The position numbers were made by a program, and so were the translations under genes. This document shows positions 10,201 to 23,927 of a stretch of 64,000 nucleotides of DNA, in pieces. How positions within the stretch are numbered: position 1 is the stretch's first letter; every line of letters starts with the position of its first letter. The stretch is from Xenopus tropicalis. Its lineage: Eukaryota > Chordata > Amphibia > Anura > Pipidae. The DNA is taken from the NCBI RefSeq assembly GCF_000004195.4, contig NC_030679.2, positions 152,741,153-152,805,152 of the forward strand, read 5' to 3'. The notes below the pieces were generated by a model. That model made no database searches, was not told the DNA's origin, and saw only the letters and a program-made list of their open reading frames with translations.

Positions 10201-13200
10201 GAGGGGAGCAGTATGACAAGGAAATATTGGGGTATCAGACATATATTGGGGGTACAATAGGAAAGGGACTTGGGGGGAATATTCTGGAGGAGAGCAGTAT
10301 GACAAGGAAATATTGGGGTATCAGACTCATATATTGGGGGTAGAATAGGAAATGGGATTGGGGGAATATTCTGGAGGAGAGCAGTATGACAAGGAAATAT
10401 TGGGGTATCAGACTCATATATTGGGGTAGAATAGGAAATGGGCTTGGGGGGAATATTCTGGAGGAGAGCAGTATGACAAGGAAATATTGGGGTGTCAGAC
10501 TCATATATTGGGGGTAGAATAGGAAATGGGATTGGGGGAATATTCTGGAGGAGAGCAGTATGACAAAGAAATATTGGGGTATCAGACTCATATATTGGGG
10601 GTAGAATAGGAAATGGGCTTGGGGGGAATATTCTGGAGGAGAGCAGTATGACAAGGAAATATTGGGGTGTCAGACTCATATATTGGGGGTAGAATAGGAA
10701 ATGGGATTGGGGGAATATTCTGGAGGAGAGCAGTATGACAAAGAAATATTGGGGTATCAGACATATATTGGGGGTAGAATAGGAAATGGAATTGGGGGGG
10801 AATATTCTGGAGGGGAGCAGTATGACAAGGAAATATTGGGGTATCAGACATATATTGGGGGTACAATAGGAAAGGGACTTGGGGGGAATATTCTGGAGGA
10901 GAGCAGTATGACAAGGAAATATTGGGGTATCAGACTCATATATTGGGGGTAGAATAGGAAATGGGATTGGGGGAATATTCTGGAGGAGAGCAGTATGACA
11001 AGGAAATATTGGGGTATCAGACTCATATATTGGGGGTAGAATAGGAAATGGGCTTGGGGGGAATATTCTGGAGGAGAGCAGTATGACAAGGAAATATTGG
11101 GGTGTCAGACTCATATATTGGGGGTAGAATAGGAAATGGGATTGGGGGAATATTCTGGAGGAGAGCAGTATGACAAAGAAATATTGGGGTATCAGACTCA
11201 TATATTGGGGGTAGAATAGGAAATGGGATTGGGGGGAATATTCTGGAGGAGAGCAGTATGACAAGGAAATATTGGGGTATCAGACTCATATATTGGGGGT
11301 AGAATAGGAAGTGGGATTGGGGGGAATATTCTGGAGGAGAGCAGTATGACAAGGAAATATTGGGGTATCAGACTCATATATTGGGGGTAGAATAGGAAAT
11401 GGGCTTGGGGGGAATATTCTGGAGGAGAGCAGTATGACAAGGAAATATTGGGGTGTCAGACTCATATATTGGGGGTACAATAGGAAAGGGACTTGGGGGG
11501 AATATTCTGGAGGAGAGCAGTATGACAAGGAAATATTGGGGTATCAGACTCATATATTGGGGGTAGAATAGGAAATGGGATTGGGGGAATATTCTGGAGG
11601 AGAGCAGTATGACAAGGAAATATTGGGGTATCAGACTCATATATTGGGGGTAGAATAGGAAATGGGCTTGGGGGGAATATTCTGGAGGAGAGCAGTATGA
11701 CAAGGAAATATTGGGGTGTCAGACTCATATATTGGGGGTACAATAGGAAAGGGACTTGGGGGGAATATTCTGGAGGAGAGCAGTATGACAAGGAAATATT
11801 GGGGTATCAGACTCATATATTGGGGGTAGAATAGGAAATGGGATTGGGGGAATATTCTGGAGGAGAGCAGTATGACAAGGAAATATTGGGGTATCAGACT
11901 CATATATTGGGGTTAGAATAGGAAATGGGCTTGGGGGAATATTCTGGAGGAGAGCAGTATAACAAGGAAATATTGGGGTATCAGACTCATATATTGGGGG
12001 TAGAATAGGAAATGGACTTGGGGAGGAATATTCTGGAGGAGAGCAGTATGACAAGGAAATATTGGGGTATCAGACTCATATATTGGGGATAGAATAGGAA
12101 ATGGGCTTGGGGGAATATTCTGGAGGAGAGCAGTATGACAAGGAAATATTGGGGTATCAGACTCATATATTGGGGGTAGAATAGGAAATGGAATTGGGGG
12201 GAATATTCTGGAGGAGAGCAGTATGACAAGGAAATATTGGGGTATCAGACTCATATATTGGGGGTAGAATAGGAAATGGGCTTGGGGGAATATTCTGGAG
12301 GAGAGCAGTATGACAAGGAAATATTGGGGTATCAGACTCATATATTGGGGGTAGAATAGGAAATGGAATTGGGGGGAATATTCTGGAGGAGAGCAGTATG
12401 ACAAGGAAATTTTGGGGTATCAGACTCATATATTGGGGGTAGAATAGGAAATGGGATTGGGGGAATATTCTGGAGGAGAGCAGTATGACAAGGAAATATT
12501 GGGGTATCAGACTCATATATTGGGGGTAGAATAGGAAATGGACTTGGGGGGGAATATTCTGGAGGAGAGCAGTATGACAAGGAAATATTGGGGTGTCAGA
12601 CTCATATATTGGGGGTAGAATAGGAAATAGGATTGGGGGAATATTCTGGAGGAGAGCAGTATGACAAGGAAATATTGGGGTATCAGACTCATATATTGGG
12701 GGTAGAATAGGAAATGGGCTTGGGGGGAATATTCTGGAGGAGAGCAGTATGACAAGGAAAAATTGGGGTATCAGACTCATATATTGGGGGTAGAATAGGA
12801 AATGGGATTGGGGGAATATTCTGGAGGAGAGCAGTATGACAAGGAAATATTGGGGTATCAGACTCATATATTGGGGGTAGAATAGGAAATGGAATTGGGG
12901 GGAATATTCTGGAGGAGAGCAGTATGACAAGGAAATATTGGGGTGTCAGACTCATATATTGGGGGTAGAATAGGAAAGGGACTTGGGGGGAATATTCTGG
13001 AGGAGAGCAGTATGACAAGGAAATATTGGGGTGTCAGACTCAAATATTGGGGGTACAATAGGAAAGGGACTTGGGGGGAATATTCTGGAGGAGAGCAGTA
13101 TGACAAGGAAATATTGGGGTATCAGACTCATATATTGGGGGTAGAATAGGAAATGGGATTGGGGGAATATTCTGGAGGAGAGCAATATGACAAGGAAATA

Positions 13201-16010
13201 TTGGGGTATCAGACTCATATATTGGGGGTACAATAGGAAAGGGACTTGGGGGGAATATTCTGGAGGAGAAGCAGTATGACAAGGAAATATTGGGGTATCA
13301 GACTCATATATTGGGGGTAGAATAGGAAATGGGATTGGGGGGAATATTCTGGAGGAGAGCAGTATGACAAGGAAATATTGGGGTATCAGACTCATATATT
13401 GGGGGTACAATAGGAAAGGGACTTGGGGGGAATATTCTGGAGGAGTGCAGTATGACAAGGAAATATTGGGGTGTCAGACTCATATATTGGGGGTACAATA
13501 GGAAAGGGACTTGGGGGGAATATTCTGGAGGAGAGCAGTATGACAAGGAAATATTGGGGTATCAGACTCATATATTGGGGGTACAATAGGAAATGGGCTT
13601 GGGGGGAATATTCTGGAGGAGAGCAGTATGACAAGGAAATATTGGGGTGTCAGACTCATATATTGGGGGTAGAATAGGAAAGGGACTTGGGGGGAATATT
13701 CTGGAGGAGAGCAGTATGACAAGGAAATATTGGGGTATCAGACTCATATATTGGGGGTAGAATAGGAAATGGGATTGGGGGAATATTCTGGAGGAGAGCA
13801 GTATGACAAGGAAATATTGGGGTATCAGACTCATATATTGGGGGTAGAATAGGAAATGGGATTGGGGGAATATTCTGGAGGAGAGCAGTATGACAAGGAA
13901 ATATTGGGGTATCAGACTCATATATTGGGGGTAGAATAGGAAATGGAATTGGGGGGAATATTCTGGAGGAGAGCAGTATGACAAGGAAATATTGGGGTAT
14001 CAGACTCATATATTGGGGGTAGAATAGGAAATGGGCTTGGGGGGAATATTCTGGAGGAGAGCAGTATGACAAGGAAATATTGGGGTATCAGACTCATATA
14101 TTGGGGGTAGAATAGGAAATGGGCTTGGGGGGAATATTCTGGAGGAGAAGCAGTATGACAAGGAAATATTGGGGTGTCAGACTCATATATTGGGGGTAGA
14201 ATAGGAAATGGGATTGGGGGAATATTCTGGAGGAGAGCAGTATGACAAGGAAATATTGGGGTATCAGACTCATATATTGGGGGTAGAATAGGAAATGGAA
14301 TTGGGGGGAATATTCTGGAGGAGAGCAGTATGACAAGGAAATATTGGGGTATCAGACTCATATATTGGGGGTAGAATAGGAAATGGGCTTGGGGGAATAT
14401 TCTGGAGGAGAGCAGTATGACAAGGAAATATTGGGGTATCAGACTCATATATTGGGGGTAGAATAGGAAATGGGCTTGGGGGGAATATTCTGGAGGAGAG
14501 CAGTATGACAAGGAAATATTGGGGTATCAGACTCATATATTGGGGGTAGAATAGGAAATGGGATTGGGGGGAATATTCTGGAGGAGAGCAGTATGACAAG
14601 GAAATATTGGGGTATCAGACTCATATATTGGGGGTAGAATAGGAAATGGACTTGGGGGGAATATTCTGGAGGAGAGCAGTATGACAAGGAATATTGGTAT
14701 CAGACTCATATATTGGGGGTAGAATAGGAAATGGGATTGGGGGAATATTCTGGAGGAGAGCAGTATGACAAGGAAATATTGGGTTATCAGACTCATATAT
14801 TGGGGGTAGAATAGGAAATGGGCTTGGGGGGAATATTCTGGAGGAGAGCAGTATGACAAGGAAATATTGGGGTGTCAGACTCATATATTGGGGGTAGAAT
14901 AGGAAATGGGATTGGGGGAATATTCTGGAGGAGAGCAGTATGACAAGGAAATATTGGGGTGTCAGACTCATATATTGGGGGTAGAATAGGAAATGGAATT
15001 GGGGGGAATATTCTGGAGGAGAGCAGTATGACAAGGAAATATTGGGGTGTCAGACTCATATATTGGGGGTAGAATAGGAAATGGGATTGGGGGAATATTC
15101 TGGAGGAGAGCAGTATGACAAGGAAATATTGGGGTGTCAGACTCATATATTGGGGGTAGAATAGGAAATGGGATTGGGGGAATATTCTGGAGGAGAGCAG
15201 TATGACAAGGAAATATTGGGGTATCAGACTCATATATTGGGGGTAGAATAGGAAATGGGCTTGGGGGAATATTCTGGAGGAGAGCAGTATGACAAGGAAA
15301 TATTGGGGTGTCAGACTCATATATTGGGGGTAGAATAGGAAATGGGATTGGGGGAATATTCTGGAGGAGAGCAGTATGACAAGGAAATATTGGGGTATCA
15401 GACTCATATATTGGGGGTAGAATAGGAAATGGAATTGGGGGGAATATTCTGGAGGAGAGCAGTATGACAAGGAAATATTGGGGTATCAGACTCATATATT
15501 GGGGGTAGAATAGGAAATGGGCTTGGGGGAATATTCTGGAGGAGAGCAGTATGACAAGGAATATTGGGGTATCAGACTCATATATTGGGGGTAGAATAGG
15601 AAATGGGCTTGGGGGGAATATTCTGGAGGAGAGCAGTATGACAAGGAAATATTGGGGTGTCAGACTCATATATTGGGGGTAGAATAGGAAATGGGATTGG
15701 GGGAATATTCTGGAGGAGAGCAGTATGACAAGGAAATATTGGGGTATCAGACTCATATATTGGGGGTAGAATAGGAAATGGAATTGGGGGGAATATTCTG
15801 GAGGAGAGCAGTATGAAAAGGAAATATTGGGGTATCAGACTCATATATTGGGGGTAGAATAGGAAATGGACTTGGGGGGAATATTCTTGAGGTGAGCAGT
15901 ATGACAAGGAATATTGGTATCAGACTCATATATTGGGGGTAGAATAGGAAATGGACTTGGGGGGAATATTCTGGAGGTGAGCAGTATGACAAGGAATATT
16001 GGTACTCAAT
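7266..16010. repeat. 88-bp minisatellite, about 100 copies
   Basis: The unit of about 88 bp contains GGAGGAGAGCAGTATGACAA, GGAAATATTGGGGTATCAGA, CTCATATATTGGGGGTAGAA and a run of 4 to 7 G. Variant positions (GTATCAGAC or GTGTCAGAC, GATAGAATAGG or GTAGAATAGG, GTACAATAGGAAAGGG) recur in blocks. A three-unit block of 262 bp repeats at about 8665, 8927 and 9189, and a seven-unit block of about 609 bp repeats at about 10030 and 10640. Because 88 is not a multiple of three, the minus strand can be read through all frames, giving ORFs up to 429 codons; these are not genes. Confidence 0.97.
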
Positions 16011-16285
16011 ATAGATTCAGGGTTGAATAAGCAAAATGGATTTGGGGGTATCAGACTTAATATATATATATATTGGGGTAGAATGAGAAATTGAAGTTGA
16101 AGGCTGGTTACAGAGCAGCAGAAGCAGTATGATAAGGAGATATTAGGGTATCAGACTCAGTATATATACAGTATAATTATGGAGGGGAAAGGTATGACAT
16201 ATTGGTGGTATAATGTGAGGTACTGGGGTATCAAACTCCATTTATATTGGGGTAGAATGGGAAATGGATTTGGGGTGCAAGGCTG
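16011..16285. other. Transition between two minisatellites
   Basis: Degenerate remnants of the 88-bp unit (TATCAGACTTAATATATA, GGGGTAGAATG) with AT-rich stretches, fading into the next array. No gene was seen. Confidence 0.6.
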
Positions 16286-19200
16286 GTATTGAACAAGGAC
16301 AGGAACAAGGACTGGGGACAGGAACAGAATTAGGAAAAGAAACAAGATTAGAAACAAGACTAGAATCGAGGACCGGAGACAGGAACAGGACTGGGAAATA
16401 GACCAGAAACAAGGAATGGGAACAGGAAAAGGACTAGGAAAAGGAATAGACTAGGAACAAGGTCTGGGGACAGGAAGCAGACTAGGAAAAGGAAGAAGAC
16501 CAGAAAAAAGTACATTACAAGGAAATGGAAGAAGACTAGGAACAAGTACTTGAGACAGGAACAGGACTAGGAAATGGAAGATGACTAAGAACAAGGACTT
16601 GGGACAGGAAAAGGACTAGGAAATGGAAGAAGACTAGGAACAAGGACTTGAGACAGGAAAAGGACTAGGAAATGGAAGAAGACTAGGAACAAGGACTTGG
16701 GACAGGAACAGGACTAGGAAATGGAAGAGTTTAGGAACAAGGACTTGGGACAGGAACAGGACTAGGAAATGGAAGAAGACTAGGAACAAGGACTGGGGAC
16801 AGGAACAGAACTAGGAAATGGAAGAGACTAAGAACAAGGACTTGGGACAGGAAAAGGACTAGGAAATGGAAGAAGACTAGGAACAAGGACTTGAGACAGG
16901 AAAAGGACTAGGAAATGGAAGAAGACTAGGAACAAGGACTTGGGACAGGAACAGGACTAGGAAATGGAAGAGTTTAGGAACAAGGACTTGGGACAGGAAC
17001 AGGACTAGGAAATGGAAGAAGACTAGGAACAAGGACTGGGGACAGGAACAGAACTAGGAAATGGAAGATGACTAGGAACAAGGACTTGGGACAGGAACAG
17101 GACTAGGAAGTGGAAGAAGACTAGGAACAAGGACTTGGGACAGGAACGGGACTAGGAAATGTAAGAGACTAGGAACAAGGACTTGGGACTGGAACAGGAC
17201 TAGGAAATGGAAGATACTTGGAACAAGGATTTGGGACAGGAACAGGACTAGGAAAAGGAAGAAGACTAGGAACAAGTACATTACAAGGAAATGGAAGAAG
17301 ACTAGGAACAAGTACTTGAGACAGGAACAGGACTAGGAAATGGAAGATGACTAAGAACAAGGACTTGAGACAGGAAAAGGACTAGGAAATGGAAGAAGAC
17401 TAGGAACAAGTACTTGAGACAGGAAAAGGACTAGGAAATGGAAGAAGACTAGGAACAAGGACTTGAGACAGGAAAAGGACTAGGAAATGGAAGAAGACTA
17501 GGAACAAGGACTTGGGACAGGAACAGGACTAGGAAATGGAAGAGTTTAGGAACAAGGACTTGGGACAGGAACAGGACTAGGAAATGGAAGAAGACTAGGA
17601 ACAAGGACTGGGGACAGGAACAGAACTAGGAAATGGAAGATGACTAGGAACAAGGACTTGGGACAGGAACAGGACTAGGAAGTGGAAGAAGACTAGGAAC
17701 AAGGACTTGGGACAGGAACGGGACTAGGAAATGTAAGAGACTAGGAACAAGGACTTGGGACTGGAACAGGACTAGGAAATGGAAGAAGACTAGGAACAAG
17801 GATTTGGGACAGGAACAGGACTAGGAAATGGAAAGAGGACTTAGGAACAAGGACTGGGGGCAGGAACAGGACTAGGAAATGGAAGAGACTAGGAACAAGG
17901 ACTTGGGACAGGAACAGGACTAGGAAATGAAGATATTGGAACAAGGATTTTGGGACAAGAACAGGACTAGGCGAAAATGGAAGAGACTAGGAACAAGGAC
18001 TTGGGGACAGAACAGGACTAGCTGAAATGGAAGATTACTTGAACAAGGATTTGGGACAGAACAGGACTAGGGAGGAAATGGAAGAAGACTAGGACAAGGA
18101 CTTGGGACAGGAACAGGGGACTAGGAAATGGGAAAGACTAGGAAACAAGGACCTGGGACCAGGAACAGGACTAGGCAAAAATGGAAGTGACTAGGAACAA
18201 GGACTGGGGGCAGGAACAGGACTACGGAAATGGAGAAACTAGGAACAAGGACTGGGACAGGAACAGGACTTAGGAATGGAAGAGACTAGGAACAAGGACT
18301 TGGGACAGGAACGGACTAGGAAATGGAAGATGACTAAGAACCAAGGTCTTGGAAAGGAACAGGACTAGGAAATGGAAGATGACTTAAGAACAAGGACTTG
18401 GGAGAGGAAACAGGAACTAGGAAATGAAAGATGACTAAAGAACAAGGACTTGGGACAGGAACAGGGACTAGGAAATGGAAGATACTAGAACAAGGATTTT
18501 GGGACAGGAAAACAGGACTAGGAAATGGAGAGACTAGGAAAAGGACTTGGGACAGGAACAGAACTAGGAAATGGAAGAGACTAGGGACAAGGACCTAGGA
18601 CAGGAAACAGGACTACAAATGGAAGAGACTTAGAACAAGGACTGGGGCAGGAACAGGACTAGGGAAATGAAGGAAGGACTAGGAACAAGGACTGGGGGGA
18701 CAGGAACAGGACTTAGGAAATGGAAGAGACTTAGCGAAACAAGGGACTTGGGACAGGAACAGACTAGGAAATGGAAGAAAGACTTAGAAACAAGGACTTG
18801 GCACAGGAACAGGGGACTAGGAAATGGAAGAAGACTAGGAAAAGTACTTGCGAACAGGAACAGACTAAGGGAAATGGAAATGATCTAAGAACAAACTTGG
18901 GACAGGGACAGGACTAGGAAAATGGAAGATGACTAAGAACAAGGACTTGGGGAAAGGAACAGACTAGGGAAATGGGAAGATGGAGACTAAGAACAAGGAC
19001 TTGGGAAAGGAACAGACTAGGGAAATGGAAGATGACAGGAACAAGGACTGGGAACAGGAACAGCACTAGGAAAAATGGAAGAAGACTAGCGAACAAAGGA
19101 CTGGGGGCAGTAGTAAACGGACTAGGAAATGGAAGAAGACTAGGAACAAGGGACTGGGGGCAGTAACAGGATAGGAAATGGAAGAAGACTAGGAAACAAA

Positions 19201-22128
19201 GGACTGGGGGCAGTAACAGGGACTAGGAAATGGAATAAGGACTGGGGGCAGTAACAGGACTAGGAAATGTGATGAAGACTAGGAACAAGGACTGGGGCAG
19301 TAACAGGACTAGGAAATGGAAGAAGATAGGGAACAAGGGACTGGGCCATTTAACAGGACTAGGAATTGGGAGAAGACTATGGAACAAGAACTGGGGCCTT
19401 AACAGGACTAGGAAATGAAGAAGACTTAGGAACAAGGACTGGGGGCCATAAAAGGACTAGGAAATGGAAGAAGACTAGGAACAAGCGACCTGCGGCGCAT
19501 TTTAACAGGCGAACTAGGAAAATGCCGAAGCAAGACTAGGGAACAAGGAACTGGGCCATTAACAGGACTAGGGAAATGGAAGAAGACTAGGAACAAGGAC
19601 TGGGGGCAGTAACAGGAACTAGGAAATGGAAGAAGGACTAGGCGAACAAGGGACTGGGGGCAGTAAAACAGGCACTAGGAAATGCGAAGAAGACTGGAAC
19701 AAGGACTGGGGCGTAAACAGGACTAGAATGGAAAAGAAGACTAGGAACAAGGACTGGGTGGCAGTAACAGGACTAGGAAATGGTTATGAAGACTAGGAAC
19801 AAGGACTGGGGGCAGTAACAGGACTAGGAAATGGCAAGAAGACTGGAACAAGGACTTGGGGGGCATTTAAAGGACTAGGAAATTGGAAGAAGACTTTAGG
19901 AAAACCAAGGACTGGGGCATTAAACAGGACTAGGAATGGAATAAGACTAGGAACAAGGACTGGGGGCAGTAACAGGACTAGGAAATGGAAGAAGACTAGG
20001 AACAAGGACTGGGGGCAGTAACAGGACTAGGAAATGGAAGAAGACTAGGAACAAGGACTGGGGGCAGTAACAGGACTAGGAAATGGAAGAAGACTAGGAA
20101 CAAGGACTGGGGGCAGTAACAGGACTAGGAAATGGAAGAAGACTAGGAACAAGGACTGGGGGCAGTAACAGGACTAGGAAATGGAAGAAGACTAGGAACA
20201 AGGACTGGGGCCAGTAACAGGACTAGGAAATCGGAAGAAGACTAGGGAAACAAGGATTGGGGGCAGTTAAACAGGAACTAGGAAATGGAAGAAGACTTAG
20301 GAACAAGGGACTGGGGCAGTAACAGGACTAGGGAAATGGAGAAGACTAGGACAAGGACTGGGGGCAGGTAACAGGACTAGGAAAGGAAGAAGACTAGCGA
20401 AACAAGGACTGGGGGCAGTAGTACAGGACTCAGGAAATGGAAGAAGACTAGGAACCAAGGATTTGGGGGCAGTAACAGGACTAGGAAATGAGAAAGAAGA
20501 CTTAGGAACAAGGACTGGGCATTAACAGGACTAGGAAATGGAAGAAGACTAGGAACAAGGACTGGGGGAGTAACAGGACTAGGAAATGGAAGAAAGTTAG
20601 GAACAAGGGACTTGGGGGCGTAACAGGACTAGGAAATGGAAAGAAGAGTAGGAACAAGGACTGGGGGCAGGCTAACAGGACTAGGAAAATGGAAGAAGAG
20701 TAGGAACAGGACTGGGGCAGTTAACAGGACTTAGGAAATGGATTAAAGAAGAGTAGGAACAAGGACTGGGGCAGTAACAGGACTAGGGAAATGGAAGAAA
20801 GAGTAGGAACAAGGACTGGGGCTAGTAACAGGACTTAGGAAATGGTAAGAAGACTAGTAACAAGGACTGGGGCAGTAACAGGACTAGGAAATGGAGAAGA
20901 CTTGAGGAAACAAGGCACTGGGGGCCAGTAACAGGGACTAGGAAATGGAAGAAGAACTAGGAACAAGGACTTGGGGCAGTAACAGGACTAGGAAATGGAA
21001 GAAGACTAGGAACAAGGACTGGGGGGCAGTAACAGGACTAGCGAAATGGAAGAAGACTAGGAACAAGGATTGGGGCAGTAACAGGCACTTAGGGAAATGC
21101 GAAGAAAGACTAGGAACAAGGACTGGGGGCAGAACAGGACTAGGAAAGGAAGAAGACTAGGAAACAAGGACTGCGGGGCAGTAACAGGACTAGGAAATGG
21201 AAGAAGCACTAGGGAACAAGGACTGGGGCAGTAATAAACAGGACTAGGAAAGAAGAGACTAGGAACAAGGATTGGGGCAAGTACAGGACTAGGGAAATGG
21301 AAGAGACTTTAGGAAAACAAGGACTGGGGGCATTTAACAGGACTACGGAAATGGAAGAAGACTAGGGCAACAAGGACTGGGGGCAGTAACCAGACTAGGA
21401 AATGGAAGAAGAGTAGGAAACAAGACTGGCGCGCGAGTTAACGGGGACTAGGAAATGGTAAGAAGAGTAGGAACAAGGACTGGGGGCAGTTAAACAGGAC
21501 TAGGAAATGGCAAGAAGAGTAGAACAAGGGGGACTGGGGGGCATTTAACCAGGACTATGAAATGGGAAAGAAGAGTAGCGAACAAGGACCTGGGCAAGTA
21601 ACAGGGACTAGGAAATGGATGAAGAGTAGGAACAAGGACTGACGCGTACAGGGGGCAGTAACAGGACTGGAAATGGGAAGGAAGAGTAGAAACAAGCGAC
21701 TGGGGGCAGTAACAGGACTAGGAAATGGAAAGAAGAGAGGAACAAGGACTGGGGAAGGGCAGTAACAGGACAGGAAATGGAAAGAAGAGTAGGAAACAAG
21801 GATGGGGGCAGTAACAACTAGGAAATGGAAGAAAGTAGCGAACAAGGACTGGGGGCAGTAACAGGACTAGGAAATGGAAGAAGATAGGACAAGGACTGCG
21901 GGGCAGTTACAGGACTAGGAAATGGAAGAAAGAGTAGGTAACAAGGACTGGGGGCAGTAACATGGACTAGGAAATGGAAGAAGACTAGGAACAAGGACTG
22001 GGGGCAGTAACAGGACTAGGAAATGGAAGAAGACTAGGAACAAGGACTGGGGGCGGCGAGTAACAGGACTAGGAAATGGAAGAAGACTAGGAACAAGGAC
22101 TGGGGGCAGTAACAGGACTAGGAAAATA
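16286..22128. repeat. 49-bp minisatellite with two subfamilies
   Basis: Units of about 49 bp share AGGAACAAGGACT and GGACTAGGAAATGGAAGA. Up to about 19000 the middle of the unit reads TTGGGACAGGAACA; from about 19100 onward it reads GGGGGCAGTAACA. Blocks repeat within the first half: the rare variant GAAGAGTTTAGGAACAAGG occurs near 16724, 16968 and 17541. Between about 17850 and 21950 nearly every unit has one or more single-base insertions or deletions, while units near 16560-17800 and 19960-20200 are clean. Confidence 0.95.
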
Positions 22129-22318
22129 ATGATATAAAATGCCAAATTGGAAGACACGGGTTGCAGATTCCCCACCTGCTGTCATCTGTGTGGAACCCTC
22201 AGAGATTCCCCTAAAGACCATTTAGAGCAGTTTTTCCAGCTCTACAGCCAATGAGCACTTCAGCTCCACTATCAGCTGATCAGCATAGAGGAAAGTCCGC
22301 CTGCTGTCCTAGTGCCAG
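22129..22318. other. Short unique spacer
   Basis: Non-repetitive sequence with no ORF or splice structure that I can support. Confidence 0.5.
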
Positions 22319-22428
22319 AATGAGTATCTTACCTGAGTATCTTACCTGAGTATCTTACCTGAGTATCTTACCTGAGTATCTTACCTGAGTATCTTACCTG
22401 AGTATCTTACCTGAGTATCTTACCTGAG
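22319..22428. repeat. 13-bp tandem repeat, eight copies
   Basis: Eight near-perfect copies of TGAGTATCTTACC. Read on the minus strand each copy gives CTCAGGTAAGATA, a near-ideal 5-prime splice site (CAG followed by GTAAGA). This short uniform array is discussed among the findings. Confidence 0.97.
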
Positions 22429-22720
22429 AAACGACTCCAATACCCAGAGGGCTGCAGGTTCAAACCCAGCCAGATCCAGGAGAACCTTTGTATTTAGGGG
22501 GCTTTGTGCCTGCCCCTCTGCCCAGTTACATTCTGGTATGAGAGCAGGTCAGTGTCACTTTTCATATCATCCCTAATGGGAGTGGGCAAGATGTGTGCCA
22601 AGGGCAGGCCTGTAGGTGAGCGGGCAGGTTGCACCCAGGCAGCAGGCTCATTTGTCCCAAGGCCTCTCAGCCAGACTTACAGATTTGTATTATTTACAAG
22701 CCATGCAACTGGCGATAGTC
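22429..22720. other. Unique spacer
   Basis: Non-repetitive. An ORF that starts here (near 22504) is open only because it runs into the following array. No gene is supported. Confidence 0.5.
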
Positions 22721-23398
22721 ATGTGGGTGGCGGGGGTACAAATGACAGACTTGGGGGTGGGGGGGTACAAATGACAGGCTTGGGGGTGGCCGGGGTACGA
22801 ATGACAGACTTGGGGGTGGGGGGTACAAATGACAGACTTGGGGGTGGCCGGGGAGGTACGAATGACAGACTGGTGTGGTGGCGGGGGTACAAATGGACCA
22901 GGACTTTGGGGGTGGGGGGGTACAAATGACAGACTTGGGGTGGCCGGGGGTACAAATGCGCGCCAGGACTTTGGGGGTGGCCGGGGTACAAATGACAGAC
23001 TTGGGGGTGGCCGGGGGTACAAAATGACAGACTGGGGGTGGGGGGGGTACAAATGACAGACTTGGGGGTGGGGGGGGTTACAAATGACAGACTTGGGGGT
23101 CGGGGGGTACAAATGACAGACTTGGGGGTGGCGGGGGTACAAATGACAGACTTGGGGTGGCCGGGGGTACAAATGACAGACTTGGGGGTGGGGGGGTACA
23201 AATGACAGACTTTGCGGGGTGGGGGGTACAAATGACAGACTTGGGGGTGGCCGGGGGTACAAATGACAGACTTGGGGTGGGGGGTAACAAATGACAGACT
23301 TGGCGGGGGGGGGGGTACAAATGACAGACTTGGGGGTGGGGGGGTACAAATGACAGACTTGGGGGTGGGGGGGTACAAATGACAGACTTGGGGGTGCA
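22721..23398. repeat. 29-bp G-rich minisatellite
   Basis: About 23 copies of a unit containing GACAGACTTGGGGGTGG followed by a G run and TACAAAT. Units vary by GGCCGG or GGGGGG in the middle. Small indels are common between 22850 and 23300. Long ORFs on the minus strand (rich in the residues CHLYP) are translation of the array in shifting frames. Confidence 0.95.
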
Positions 23399-23927
23399 GA
23401 TAACAGACAAGTTAGACTCTATAATGGGCTCAGTTTTGGGCACAAATCTAAACAAATCAGCCAGAAAAGGGCAAGTAAAGCAATTAGAGAAATGGAAAAG
23501 GTGAGAGACAAATTGGGGTCACTTGGGGTCATGAACCCAATGTAGAGTGTAACGAGGTCAGGATGGTCGTTTGGCTAATTACCGTCTGGTTGCTGGGAGG
23601 TGACACCGGGAATCCATAGAGACAAGGGGGGAGGTTTGTCCCGGTGCCATTTCTCCCTGTGCCTTGGCCAACATGGCGGCAGGGGGGCCCCAGTCTGGGC
23701 TCTGGTTATGGGGACCGCCAGACAATAGGCTGGAGAACGATGGAACCCCGACATTTACACAAGCAGAATAAATCACTTTCTTTCTATAACTTTCACCTTT
23801 CAGCCTCTCATTCTAATCGCTTTTTTGGTTTCTACGCTCATTGCACCTGGCAACCACATTGCAGATTAATCCAACCCGGGCAATCAGTAATTTACATTTT
23901 CCTGTATCAAAGAGATAAATACTGTTT
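23399..23927. other. Unique spacer
   Basis: Non-repetitive stretch of about 530 bp. No conserved coding block or paired splice sites could be recognised. Confidence 0.5.

Noticed and set aside
9975..11264. 429-codon minus-strand ORF and similar long ORFs over 7266-16010
   Set aside because: They are read-through of the 88-bp array, whose unit shifts frame each time and happens to lack stops; no unique domain and no start context.
22319..22428. CRISPR-like or telomere-like array
   Set aside because: Units are directly adjacent with no spacers, and the 13-bp unit does not match the vertebrate telomere repeat TTAGGG; the genome is eukaryotic.
22690..23378. 219-codon minus-strand ORFs rich in CHLYP
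   Set aside because: Translation of the 29-bp array in shifting frames; two overlapping versions in different frames.
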